A stretch of DNA of 64,000 bases from Propionispora sp. 2/2-37 (lineage in GTDB: Bacteria > Bacillota > Negativicutes > Propionisporales > Propionisporaceae): NCBI RefSeq assembly GCF_001298735.1, contig NZ_CYSP01000009.1:62001-126000 (forward strand). The letters are read 5' to 3'. The position numbers and the translations under genes were made by a program. The notes below the pieces were generated by a model, which was given only the letters and a program-made list of their open reading frames with translations, ran no database searches and was not told where the DNA came from. Each line of letters opens with the position of its first letter. The first letter of the stretch is position 1. Below, piece after piece: positions 36,735 through 44,667 of the stretch.

Positions 36735-38225
36735 ATGCAAGTCCAGATAAAAGCAAGTTCGGAGCTTAATACAATTTGTGACGGTTTAATTGTTGGAGTG
36801 TTTGAAAAAACTGTAGTATTGCCGGATACCTTGCAAGTGATTGACCAGGCTCTGTCAGGCTATATTGGGAAGTTAATAGAACAACAACCGGAGTGTACGA
36901 AGTTCGGTGAAATTAATTTTATCCATACCTGGGGGAAAATTGCTGCACGGGAAGTGATTTTGCTTGGGTTGGGTAAACGGGAAGAATTGTCGTCGGATAA
37001 AGTGCGTATAGCTTCAGGTATAGCAGTACGGGCAGCGAAAAAAGCCAATTGCCGTTCCCTGGTATCGGTATTGCATACAGCGCAAGAGGCTGTGATCTTA
37101 CGGTCTGTTATTGAAGGAAGCATATTAGGAACTTACTCATTTGATTATTATAAAAGTGATAAAAAGAAAACAAAAAGCATCGAAACTCTTGCTTTTCTTC
37201 ATCACCAAATTGACAAAATAGCAGACTATGAAGAACTGGTAGCCGAGATACAAGTAGTTGCCGACAGTGTAAATCTGGCCAGGGATTTGGTTAATCACCC
37301 GGCGTGTTATATGACGCCTGCTCAGATGGCTGCTGAAGCCGAAGAAATAGCACGGCAGGGGGATATAGAAGTAAAAGTTCTGGATAGAAAAGCAATGGAA
37401 AAAGAAGGCATGCATGCTTTGTTGGCTGTGGCTCAGGGAAGCAGTGAGCCACCCAAATGTATCATTTTAAAATATACAGGTGCCGGCCGCAACAGGCCAT
37501 ACGTTGCTTTTGTCGGTAAGGGAGTTACCTTTGATAGTGGGGGAATTTCCCTTAAACCCAGTGCCAATATGGAGGAAATGAAGGGGGATATGGCGGGAGG
37601 AGCTACTGTACTGGCGGCTATGGCAGCTATAAACCGTCTGAAATTGCCGGTAAATATTATCGGGGTTATTCCTTGTACGGAGAATATGCCTTCCGGCTCG
37701 GCACTGAAACCGGGAGATATCATTACTTCCATGAGTGGAAAAACTATTGAAATTGTAAATACCGATGCAGAAGGACGGCTAATTTTGGCTGATGCCATTA
37801 CTTACGCGTGTAGGCAGGGCGCTAGCAAAATTGTGGATTTGGCGACGTTGACCGGAGCCTGTGTCGTTGCGCTGGGGGATGTTGCATCGGGGGTGATTAC
37901 TAATGATCAAACATGGTGTGACGAAGTGCTCAATGCGGCTGCTGAAGCCGGTGAAGTGATGTGGCAAATGCCCAACCTGGAAGAATACAAAGAGCAAATT
38001 AAAAGTGAGATTGCCGATCTCAAGAATTCGGGCGGCAGAATGGCCGGAATGATTACAGCGGGACTGTTTATCGGTTGTTTTGTCGACAAGGTGCCTTGGG
38101 TTCATATTGATATTGCCGGAACCTCGGATACTAGTAAAACCAAAGGTTATAATATAAAAGGCGGTACTGGCGTGGGAGTACGTACACTGGTAAATTTGGC
38201 GAAGGCTATGGGTGGCAATGGATGA
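36735..38225 (+). CDS. pepA: Leucyl aminopeptidase (M17 family)
   Basis: 496 residues from ATG 36735, placed by AAGGAG 36722-36727; a TTG at 36693 extends the frame but has no SD and adds a non-family N-terminus. N-terminal macro-like domain and C-terminal catalytic domain with metal/active-site motifs GKGVTFDSGGISLKPS (about 266), MKGDMAGGA and the signature NTDAEGRL (about 343). Cytosolic, removes N-terminal residues from peptides in protein turnover. Its stop overlaps the next start (ATGA). Confidence 0.95.
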   Translation: MQVQIKASSELNTICDGLIVGVFEKTVVLPDTLQVIDQALSGYIGKLIEQQPECTKFGEINFIHTWGKIAAREVILLGLGKREELSSDKVRIASGIAVRAAKKANCRSLVSVLHTAQEAVILRSVIEGSILGTYSFDYYKSDKKKTKSIETLAFLHHQIDKIADYEELVAEIQVVADSVNLARDLVNHPACYMTPAQMAAEAEEIARQGDIEVKVLDRKAMEKEGMHALLAVAQGSSEPPKCIILKYTGAGRNRPYVAFVGKGVTFDSGGISLKPSANMEEMKGDMAGGATVLAAMAAINRLKLPVNIIGVIPCTENMPSGSALKPGDIITSMSGKTIEIVNTDAEGRLILADAITYACRQGASKIVDLATLTGACVVALGDVASGVITNDQTWCDEVLNAAAEAGEVMWQMPNLEEYKEQIKSEIADLKNSGGRMAGMITAGLFIGCFVDKVPWVHIDIAGTSDTSKTKGYNIKGGTGVGVRTLVNLAKAMGGNG

Positions 38226-39049
38226 GCATTGATCTGCATATACATACCACTGCTTCTGACGGGCGCTACTCTCCTGAAGAAATCATAGTCCAGGCGCAAA
38301 AGGCAGGACTTACGCATATTGCCATTACCGATCATGATACAGTGGATGGACTGCTTGCTTTAGCTAGGCAGGGAAGGCTGCAGAGATCACCTTGCTTGAC
38401 AGTAATTCCGGGTATAGAATTTAGTACCGATTTGCCGCAGCACGAAGTCCATATTCTTGGCTACCATATTGATATACATCAGCGTGCATTTCAGGAGCAA
38501 CTAGCCATTCTTAAAAAAGACCGCCAGTTGCGCACCCGGCGTATTATCGAAAAGCTGAATCAACTGGGCTATGATATTGATTACGAGCAAGTTGTAAAAA
38601 TTGCCGGTCAGAACGCGGCGCTTGGCCGAGCCCAAATTTCGAAAGCTTTGGTAGAGAAGGGGTATTTTAACACAGTTGGCGAGGTTTTTGAACGACTATT
38701 ACAAAAAAACGGACCTGCTTATGTACCCCATTATAAATTGTCACCTGACAACGTTATACAATTGATTCGCCAGGTTGGTGGAAAGGCAGTGCTCGCACAT
38801 CCGGGCCTGGTGGGTGATGATGGTGTGGTTTTAGCTATGATTCATGCCGGGATTGATGGGTTGGAAGTATATCATCCCAGGCATGATGCCAGAGATACCC
38901 AGAAATATTTAGAAATGGCACAACAGCATGGGCTGTTGATAACTGGTGGATCGGATTTTCACGGTATTGCTGGTCGTTTTCCTGAAAGACTGGGTATGAT
39001 GAGTATCCCCCGTTCGCTGCTACAAGGCCTTTGCCAAAAGCAAATATAG
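38222..39049 (+). CDS. PHP-domain phosphoesterase (RNase AM/YciV type)
   Basis: 275 residues. Metal-binding PHP motifs: DLHIHTTASDG (residue 4), ITDHDT (about 37), GIEFS, HILGYH, AHPGL (about 195) and GSDFHG (about 243). The family includes 3',5'-nucleotide bisphosphate phosphatase and 5'-3' exonuclease of short RNAs. Translationally coupled to pepA by a four-base overlap. Confidence 0.9.
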   Translation: MSIDLHIHTTASDGRYSPEEIIVQAQKAGLTHIAITDHDTVDGLLALARQGRLQRSPCLTVIPGIEFSTDLPQHEVHILGYHIDIHQRAFQEQLAILKKDRQLRTRRIIEKLNQLGYDIDYEQVVKIAGQNAALGRAQISKALVEKGYFNTVGEVFERLLQKNGPAYVPHYKLSPDNVIQLIRQVGGKAVLAHPGLVGDDGVVLAMIHAGIDGLEVYHPRHDARDTQKYLEMAQQHGLLITGGSDFHGIAGRFPERLGMMSIPRSLLQGLCQKQI

Positions 39050-39052
39050 GAG

Positions 39053-39081
39053 TTTCAAAGTGCTGTTAAATATAGTATACT
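39053..39081 (+). promoter_or_regulatory. Promoter candidate before the P-loop/Asp23 gene
   Basis: TTTCAA (39053-39058), 17-base spacer, TATACT (39076-39081). Confidence 0.45.
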
Positions 39082-39116
39082 AATAAGTGTCAGATTCGGG
39101 TCTACGCCTACTTGAC

Positions 39117-39141
39117 AACACCTATCCGGGTGTTTATTTTT
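39117..39141 (+). terminator. Terminator in the leader of the P-loop/Asp23 gene
   Basis: AACACC-TATCCG-GGTGTT hairpin followed by TATTTTTT. It lies between the candidate promoter and the gene, so it may act as an attenuator, or end transcription from the aminopeptidase/PHP genes. Confidence 0.65.
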
Positions 39142-39178
39142 TATGTATAAGAAATGCAATTATGTGGAGGTCAATGCA

Positions 39179-40006
39179 ATGGATGTGATCGCGCTAGTAG
39201 GACCAAGTGGAACCGGAAAAAGTCACCGCGCTTTGATTGTTGCTCATGAGTATGCTGCAGATGCAATTATCGATGATGGTATTTTTATCAAAGACAGCAA
39301 AATAATTGCTGGTTACTCTGCCAAAAAGGAACCTAGTAAAATAAAGGCAGTACGACGGGCTATTTTTATGGAACCCGACCACGCCAGTGAGGTTAGGGAA
39401 GCCATTGCTAAAGTCATGCCGGTACGGGTATTGGTACTAGGCACTTCGGAAAACATGGTGCAAAAAATCGTAGAGGCCCTGCAACTCCCCGGAATTAGCA
39501 AAGTGATTCATATTGAAGATATAGCGACGAGAGCAGAAATAGCAAAAGCGCGTGAGAGCAGGTTGAAGGAAGGCAAGCATATTATCCCTGTGCCTACAAT
39601 TGAATTGAAACCACATTTCTCCGGCTACATGATTGATCCATTGGAAATCTTTTTTAAAAAACCGCAGGCCAAACGGAGAAATAAACTAGGAGAAAAATCA
39701 ATTGTCCGACCTACTTTCAGCTATTACGGAAAATTGCTAATCTCTGATGCAGCCATTGCTTCCATTGTCGACTTTGTTGCCGTCCATGAAACGGATATTA
39801 CTAGGACCGGGCAAATCAATATAAAAAATTCACATGATAAAGAAAAAGGAATTTCAATATCATTAGATGTTACCGTAATCTATGGCAGCGTTCTTCGGGA
39901 AGTTGTGTATAATGCTCAGTGCCGTATTAAAAATATGGTGGAATTCATGACTGGGTTACTGGTAAAGGAAGTAAATATAGCTGTAAAACGTTTGAGCTTA
40001 GAGTGA
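39179..40006 (+). CDS. P-loop NTPase fused to an Asp23/Gls24 domain
   Basis: 275 residues from ATG 39179, nine bases after GGAGG (39165-39169). The N-terminal half has a Walker A motif GPSGTGKS (residues 8-15) and IIDDG (about 31) as possible Walker B or switch; LVLGTSENMVQKI and IEDIAT suggest a small kinase- or ABC-like nucleotide fold. The C-terminal half from about 180 (YYGKLLISDAAIASIVDFVA, ISISLDVTVIYGS, IKNMVEFMTGLLV) is an Asp23/Gls24 envelope-stress domain. Function unknown. It is followed 19 bases later by a DUF3870 protein. Confidence 0.8.
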   Translation: MDVIALVGPSGTGKSHRALIVAHEYAADAIIDDGIFIKDSKIIAGYSAKKEPSKIKAVRRAIFMEPDHASEVREAIAKVMPVRVLVLGTSENMVQKIVEALQLPGISKVIHIEDIATRAEIAKARESRLKEGKHIIPVPTIELKPHFSGYMIDPLEIFFKKPQAKRRNKLGEKSIVRPTFSYYGKLLISDAAIASIVDFVAVHETDITRTGQINIKNSHDKEKGISISLDVTVIYGSVLREVVYNAQCRIKNMVEFMTGLLVKEVNIAVKRLSLE

Positions 40007-40025
40007 AACTAGGTGGTGTTTTTAA

Positions 40026-40376
40026 ATGGATAGGACATTTCAGGAGCATATGGTTTTGTTCTCTGGATATGCTAAACTGCCAATTGGGATTACCGCGAAT
40101 GAAATATATAAAGTTGTAGGCATCGTTGTACTTGTCAACGTTAATACAGGCGAGATTGTTGAAGCGGATTGCACTTTGGCTACCAAGCTGGCCCGCAGGC
40201 ATATTGCGGATGCCTTGACCGGTTATAATTTGAATCAAGGTATGGAAGATCTGGTGCATTTGATTGACCGGATTTATCAGGGGGGAGCTAAAAAATCACT
40301 CATCACAACGATCCGAATTATCTATGATAAATATCGTAATTATAGAGAAGAAAATCATATGCATTCTTCCGGATAA
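40026..40376 (+). CDS. DUF3870-family protein
   Basis: 116 residues. FSGYAKLPIGITANEIYKVVG, DCTLATKLARRHIADALTGYNL and YQGGAKKSLITTIRIIYDKY fit my recollection of DUF3870, small cytosolic proteins of unknown role in anaerobic Firmicutes. Likely cotranscribed with the P-loop/Asp23 gene. Confidence 0.75.
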   Translation: MDRTFQEHMVLFSGYAKLPIGITANEIYKVVGIVVLVNVNTGEIVEADCTLATKLARRHIADALTGYNLNQGMEDLVHLIDRIYQGGAKKSLITTIRIIYDKYRNYREENHMHSSG

Positions 40377-40405
40377 ATGAAAAAAGAATAATAACAGCAG
40401 GTATA

Positions 40406-40434
40406 TTGACATAATTGAAAAATTGTCTTATTAT
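40406..40434 (+). promoter_or_regulatory. Promoter of the c-di-AMP riboswitch transcript
   Basis: TTGACA (40406-40411), 17-base spacer, TATTAT (40429-40434). Confidence 0.75.
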
Positions 40435-40441
40435 ATCTATA

Positions 40442-40585
40442 ATGCCGAATCCTTGTAGGTACGGGGGAACCGATAGAAATATAGGGGTGAATCCAGATTT
40501 TTTTGGAGGGGTTATTCTCTAATCTTCTCTTTTACCCTAACCCGACAGCTAACCTCGGAGGCTGAGATGCCACAATCCTGCCTTG
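40442..40585 (+). ncRNA. ydaO-yuaA riboswitch (c-di-AMP)
   Basis: Conserved blocks in order: CCGAATCCTTG (40445), GGTACGGGGGAACC (40458-40471), GGGGTGAATCC (40484), GGGGTTATTCTCT (40509), TACCCTAACCCGACAGCTAACCTC (40533-40556) and GGAGGC. This is the class that senses c-di-AMP and typically turns off wall hydrolase and ion transport genes. Downstream CCACAATCCTGC / GCGGATGTGG complementarity (40569-40614) may form the expression platform; no T run follows, so control may be other than simple termination. Confidence 0.92.
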
Positions 40586-40639
40586 TTGCTTGCTTGCATA
40601 AGAGTGCGGATGTGGTTGAGTAAAGAGAGGTGGTACAAA

Positions 40640-41221
40640 ATGAAGAAATTTTTCCTCATGGCAGTGCTAACTTGTTTACTACTGCTGACAAGTACCGTCG
40701 TTTTTGCAGCTCCGGGTGACGTGTCACTTAAAGTTGGTGCACGTGGTGATGACGTGCAGGTATTGCAAAGACTATTGACTGAAGCTGGTTTTTATAATGG
40801 TGCAATTGATGGTATATTTGGTAATGGTACGTTCCGTGCAGTTATGGATTTTCAAATCAGTAATGGGCTAACTGTGGATGGTATTGCCGGCAGGGAGACG
40901 TTTGCTTATTTGAACCGTGGTGATTCCAATTCGAGTCGGTATAGCCGGTCTTTAGTAATGAAAGCATCGGCCTATAGCGCTTATGATCCTGGTAATTCCA
41001 GTTATACGGCTCGCGGGAATTTATTGCGCAGGGGCTTAGTTGCAGTTGATCCCAATGTTATTCCACTAGGAACTCGATTATACATACCCGGGTATGGTTA
41101 TGCCATTGCCGATGATACCGGCGGTGCTATACGAGGCAATGTGATTGATCTTGCTTTTGATAGTCACGCTGAGGCTATCCAATTCGGAAGACAGCAAGTT
41201 ACTGTTTATATTTTAGAATGA
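40640..41221 (+). CDS. Secreted peptidoglycan-binding and 3D-domain protein
   Basis: 193 residues from ATG 40640 (GAGAGGTGG upstream). Signal peptide of about 25 residues; PG_binding_1 domain (VQVLQRLLTEAGFYNGAIDGIFG, about 30-90); a short Ser-rich linker; then a 3D domain (ASAYSAYDP ... GTRLYIPGYGYAIADDTGG ... IDLAFDSHAEA), named for its conserved Asp residues, as in lytic transglycosylase-type Rpf/Stps proteins. Likely a wall-remodelling enzyme. Control by c-di-AMP fits the known link between this messenger and wall turgor. Confidence 0.9.
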   Translation: MKKFFLMAVLTCLLLLTSTVVFAAPGDVSLKVGARGDDVQVLQRLLTEAGFYNGAIDGIFGNGTFRAVMDFQISNGLTVDGIAGRETFAYLNRGDSNSSRYSRSLVMKASAYSAYDPGNSSYTARGNLLRRGLVAVDPNVIPLGTRLYIPGYGYAIADDTGGAIRGNVIDLAFDSHAEAIQFGRQQVTVYILE

Positions 41222-41248
41222 CAGGCTTTTTGCCTGTCTTATTTTTTT
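41220..41248 (+). terminator. Intrinsic terminator after the 3D-domain gene
   Basis: GACAGGC-TTTTT-GCCTGTC hairpin followed by TTATTTTTTT. Confidence 0.85.
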
Positions 41249-41271
41249 GAGCACATTAGTAAGTTGCTAGG

Positions 41272-42002
41272 ATGGTGAAAAATACTGTGAAAGAATTCTG
41301 GCTTAGAGAAAGCAATATTTTATTGGCTGCCGTTTTACATGAGGCTGTGTCAGACAAGGTTCTGATTATTTGCCATGGATTTCTTGGTTCGAAAGATGGG
41401 AGCGGACGAGCCGTTTTACTGCAAACGAAGTGACAAACCTGGGAATAGCAGTAGTACGGTTTGATTTTACTCCTTTGGGAAATATTACCAGACAGGTTGA
41501 GGAAGTTAGTGCCGTCGTAAATTACTGCCGGCAGGTACTTGAAAGGCGTAGAATCTATTTGCTGGGGCGTAGTATGGGAGGCAGTGCTGCATTGGTTTAT
41601 GCTGCTCAATATGGCCACATTGCCGGTATTTGTTTGTGGGCTACGCCATGGGATTTAAGAGAAACTTTTCGGCTGGTTTTACATGAGGATTATGAGAAAC
41701 TGGTGATGGGACAAACTATAGGTATAGACACCGGTAATAAAACAATTATCTTACAACCGGATTTTATCCAGGACTTTGCTAACTATCAGTTATTGTCATC
41801 CATAAAGCAGTTAAATGTCCCTGTATTCATACTCCATGGTGATCAGGATGAAATTGTTCCTGTACAGCAGGCTCAACTGCTGTATCAGAGTGCAAAGCAA
41901 CCCAAAAAGATCCATGTCATTCATGGTGGTGATCACCAACTGCATAAATTTTATGCCGAGAGCACGAAAGTCATTTTGTCATGGCTTCATTCTGTTTGTT
42001 AA
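41272..42002 (+). pseudogene. Alpha/beta hydrolase broken by a one-base frameshift
   Basis: Two frames together make one serine hydrolase of about 243 residues. Frame from ATG 41272 gives VLIICHGFLGSKDGSGRAVLL and ends at TGA 41431. The next frame continues with ANEVTNLGIAVVRFDFTPLGN, the nucleophile elbow GRSMGG (Ser), HGDQDEIVP (Asp) and GGDHQL (His) to 42002. A single missing base near 41420 accounts for the break, because LL then joins directly to ANE. The oxyanion HGF motif and the triad thus lie in different frames. It could be a real pseudogene or a sequencing error. Confidence 0.8.
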
Positions 42003-42055
42003 AGGTGGTATATGAACCCGAGACTAATGCCATAATAAATTTAACTAGAAGAATT

Positions 42056-42082
42056 GCCCTGTTAACTCCATTAGTTCAGGGC
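42056..42082 (+). repeat. Hairpin before the YdcZ-type gene
   Basis: GCCCTG / CAGGGC outer stem with inner AACT / AGTT; followed by ATGTTTGTTTT. It could be the terminator of the hydrolase gene. Confidence 0.5.
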
Positions 42083-42109
42083 ATGTTTGTTTTAAGGAGT
42101 GCATTATTT

Positions 42110-42559
42110 TTGGATATATCAAATCACATTATGGCATTAGGCTTGGCTTTGCTTTCCGGTATCTTAATGGCAGTACAGGGGTCGTTGAACGCAGCATTAA
42201 GCAAAGTAATTGGGCTGATGGAAACAACATTTATTGTTCATCTTATCGGAACAGTGCTGCTGATTGTTATCCTGTTTTTGCTAAAATTGGGTCGCGGGAA
42301 TTTGTATGCTTTAACTGACGCTCCTTGGTATGCCTATTTAGGAGGAGTGATCAGTATCTTTATCATCTATCTGGTTGCCGCCAGCATTCCGCAGGCAGGC
42401 ATGGCTAATGCCACTACGGCAATTATTGTCGGGCAAGTACTGACTGCGATTATCATTGATCATCTCGGTGCCTTTGGTATGGAGCAGGCATCCTGGGAAT
42501 GGAATGATCTGGCGGGTTTAGCACTGCTGGCTATTGGTGCTTATTTGCTGTTGAAGTAA
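42110..42559 (+). CDS. YdcZ/DUF606-type small DMT membrane protein
   Basis: 149 residues from TTG 42110, ten bases after AGGAG (42095-42099); the frame is open further upstream but without SD. Five hydrophobic segments: ALGLALLSGILMAVQGSLNA is the characteristic first one, then IVHLIGTVLLIVILFLL, YAYLGGVISIFIIYLVA and ATTAIIVGQVLTAIIID and a C-terminal one. Members are half-size drug/metabolite transporters whose substrate is unknown. Confidence 0.85.
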   Translation: MDISNHIMALGLALLSGILMAVQGSLNAALSKVIGLMETTFIVHLIGTVLLIVILFLLKLGRGNLYALTDAPWYAYLGGVISIFIIYLVAASIPQAGMANATTAIIVGQVLTAIIIDHLGAFGMEQASWEWNDLAGLALLAIGAYLLLK

Positions 42560-42591
42560 ATATCTTCTGTAAATATACTTATTCAGTTCGC

Positions 42592-42621
42592 TTGACAGAG
42601 TTTACTTGATCATGATATAGT
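42592..42621 (+). promoter_or_regulatory. Promoter of tRNA-Val
   Basis: TTGACA (42592-42597), 18-base spacer, TATAGT (42616-42621), 15 bases before the tRNA. Confidence 0.65.
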
Positions 42622-42635
42622 ATATATTGTTTTGA

Positions 42636-42712
42636 GGGGTTATAGCTCAGTTGGTTAGAGCGCTTCGTTGACATCGAAGAGGTCAGGGATTCGAGTTCCT
42701 TTAACCCCACCA
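42636..42712 (+). tRNA. tRNA-Val (anticodon GAC), CCA encoded
   Basis: Acceptor stem GGGGTTA/TAACCCC, D arm GCTC-AGTTGGTTA-GAGC, anticodon arm CTTCG-TTGACAT-CGAAG with GAC at 42669-42671, variable loop AGGTC, T arm AGGGA-TTCGAGT-TCCTT, discriminator A, encoded CCA. All stems pair. Its 3' half is duplicated at 44986. Confidence 0.95.
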
Positions 42713-42764
42713 GTAAATACGCGGGTTTGCAGGTTGTCTGTGAACCCGCTTTTTTGCGTTTTCT
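42667..42764 (+). repeat. Direct repeat, copy 1 (tRNA-Val 3' half plus terminator)
   Basis: From the anticodon loop (GTTGACATCGAAGAGGTC) through the CCA and the terminator to GCGTTTTCT. About 97 bases recur at 44986-45081 with scattered mismatches and one deletion. It is the intact end and looks like the attachment site of an integrated element. Confidence 0.85.
42721..42755 (+). terminator. Terminator of tRNA-Val
   Basis: GCGGGTT / AACCCGC hairpin (15-base loop) followed by TTTTTT. Confidence 0.85.
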
Positions 42765-42930
42765 AGTCTTGCTAATCAACTCAGCTATAGCCCCTCATTT
42801 TAATTTCTATAAAGGTTCCGCAAATTGTCGATTTGGCCGATGTTATTTTTTGAGTGGGATAAATTCCAGTAAATTGCCAATACCGCAATTCAACAACGTA
42901 TAAATACGGGCCACACCAGTTTATTTAGAA

Positions 42931-42959
42931 TTGATTTGCCAAGAAGAATATGTTATATT
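42931..42959 (+). promoter_or_regulatory. Promoter of the cupin regulator gene
   Basis: TTGATT (42931-42936), 17-base spacer, TATATT (42954-42959). Confidence 0.5.
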
Positions 42960-42990
42960 ATATATTGTTCGTTATAGTGGAGGAGCAGTT

Positions 42991-43563
42991 ATGGACAATT
43001 TGAAATCTATCATTGTAGAACGAATGAAAATGATCAGATACAACAAGCAATTGAGTCTGGATCAGGCGGCGGAAATCACAGGAACCAGCAAAGCTATGTT
43101 AAGTCAGATTGAACGTGGCCAGTCAATGCCTACTATTACAACATTATGGAAAATTGCCACGGGATATAAGGTCCCGCTTACGTATTTTTTGGAAGAGGAA
43201 AAAAGCAGTTATACTTTAGTTGATTATTCCCAATCGAAGCCGGTTTTTGAAGAAAACGGCAAGATGCGGACATATACGCTTTTCCCATATAATCCTGTCC
43301 AAAACTTTGAAATGCTGTATATTGAATTCGATCAAGGCTGTGTACATGAATCCTCAAAACACATGGATGGTGTAGAGGAATATATTTTTGTTCAGACAGG
43401 AAGTCTGGAACTGCGCCTGGGGCAGGAAAAGCTTAGGATTTTCGAAAAACAGTGCTTTCGATTTAAAGGAGATATCCCACACAGCTATGTGAATTTAACG
43501 CAAGATCCGTGTACCATTTTAAATATTATATTTTATCCGGGCGCCATGTCTATAAACATATAG
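42991..43563 (+). CDS. XRE-family regulator with C-terminal cupin domain
   Basis: 190 residues from ATG 42991 (GGAGGAG upstream). HTH_3 domain (LDQAAEITGTSKAMLSQIERGQSMPTITTL split over residues 20-50) and a cupin domain (about 105-185: MDGVEEYIFVQTGSLELRLG, FRFKGDIPHSY). Such regulators bind a small ligand in the cupin and usually control an adjacent transporter. Here the next gene, ten bases downstream, is a DMT exporter. It lies inside the tRNA-flanked island. Confidence 0.9.
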   Translation: MDNLKSIIVERMKMIRYNKQLSLDQAAEITGTSKAMLSQIERGQSMPTITTLWKIATGYKVPLTYFLEEEKSSYTLVDYSQSKPVFEENGKMRTYTLFPYNPVQNFEMLYIEFDQGCVHESSKHMDGVEEYIFVQTGSLELRLGQEKLRIFEKQCFRFKGDIPHSYVNLTQDPCTILNIIFYPGAMSINI

Positions 43564-43573
43564 GAGACTCCAT

Positions 43574-44494
43574 ATGAAAAAAGCATTTTTACTAGGTATA
43601 GCAGGCTCTTTCTTTTTTGCATTCACATTTGTCTTAAACAGAAGCATGAATTTGTCCGGGGGAAGCTGGATATGGAGTGCGAGCCTCCGTTTTTTGTTCG
43701 CCCTGCCGATTATGGCATTGATTGTCAAAAAGAGATATGGATTTCAAAATGTCCATAAGGCGATTAAAAAGCAGTATAAAGAGTGGCTAATATGGAGCAC
43801 CATCGGCTTTGGACTTTTTTACGCGCCACTTTCCTATGCCGGAGACCATGGAGAGGCATGGCTGATTGCGGCATCATGGCAAATAACAATTGTCACGGGG
43901 ATACTCATGACACCTTTATTCGGTAAAAGAATTCCCGTTAAAAATCTATGTGCATCCGGGATTATACTAATGGGCGTTTTTTTATTGCAACTCTGCAATT
44001 TAGAGGATTTGAAAATACATACAATCTTGTTAACGGTTCTACCAATACTTGTCGCGGCCATTTCCTATCCACTTGGAAACAGGAAGATGATGGAGGTTTG
44101 TGGCAATCAATTGTCCACGATAGAGCGTGTTTATGGAATGATATTATCCAGTATTCCTTTCTGGCTCATATTGTCCCTTTGGGGTGTGGTAAAAGTAGGA
44201 TTACCTTCTTTGTCACAAACGCTACAATCGTTTTGTGTTGCTTTGTTTTCGGGGAGTATCGCCACCTTGCTGTTTTTCAAGGCCACCGATTATGTGAAAT
44301 CAAATCAGAGATGGATTGCTGTCATTGAATCGACACAGTCAGGTGAAGTTGTTTTTTCTCTTTTAGGCGGTATTCTGTTACTAGGTGATGCATTCCCTGA
44401 TTTTTGGGGGGTGGTTGGAATTTTGCTTATTATCTTTGGAATGATTTTGAATAGCCTTTTATCGTCTGTCAGTCGAAAGGGTGTAAGGGCATAA
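43574..44494 (+). CDS. EmrE/DMT-type multidrug or metabolite exporter
   Basis: 306 residues with about ten membrane segments (first: FLLGIAGSFFFAFTFVLNRSM; last: VVGILLIIFGMILNSLL). Two-repeat layout of the DMT superfamily, close to the multidrug-resistance efflux family PF13536. Likely exports a compound sensed by the upstream cupin regulator; no substrate can be named. The transcript probably ended at the hairpin now split by the MITE-like element. Confidence 0.85.
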   Translation: MKKAFLLGIAGSFFFAFTFVLNRSMNLSGGSWIWSASLRFLFALPIMALIVKKRYGFQNVHKAIKKQYKEWLIWSTIGFGLFYAPLSYAGDHGEAWLIAASWQITIVTGILMTPLFGKRIPVKNLCASGIILMGVFLLQLCNLEDLKIHTILLTVLPILVAAISYPLGNRKMMEVCGNQLSTIERVYGMILSSIPFWLILSLWGVVKVGLPSLSQTLQSFCVALFSGSIATLLFFKATDYVKSNQRWIAVIESTQSGEVVFSLLGGILLLGDAFPDFWGVVGILLIIFGMILNSLLSSVSRKGVRA

Positions 44495-44570
44495 GTTTAT
44501 TGGAAGGCGGTTTAGTATTGATTAAGATTATGAACTTGGTAATATTTACATTAGCTGATTGCAATAGAGA

Positions 44571-44647
44571 CCAAAGAAAAACGAAGCAATATTATTTATG
44601 ATATATATAAGGAACAGGATGTTTCTTCAAAGATGATAGCGCCTTAA
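44571..44647 (+). other. Possible gene remnant in the island
   Basis: A short stretch reads as IAIETKEKRSNIIYDIYKEQ then DVSSKMIAP and a stop, with coding-like character but no start or SD. It may be the end of a lost gene. Not recognised; low confidence. Confidence 0.2.
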
Positions 44648-44667
44648 GGAACGCCTGTAAGATTATT

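Noticed and set aside
41410-41435. Programmed frameshift in the alpha/beta hydrolase
   Set aside because: No slippery heptamer, no stimulatory stem seen, and the family is not known for frameshifting.
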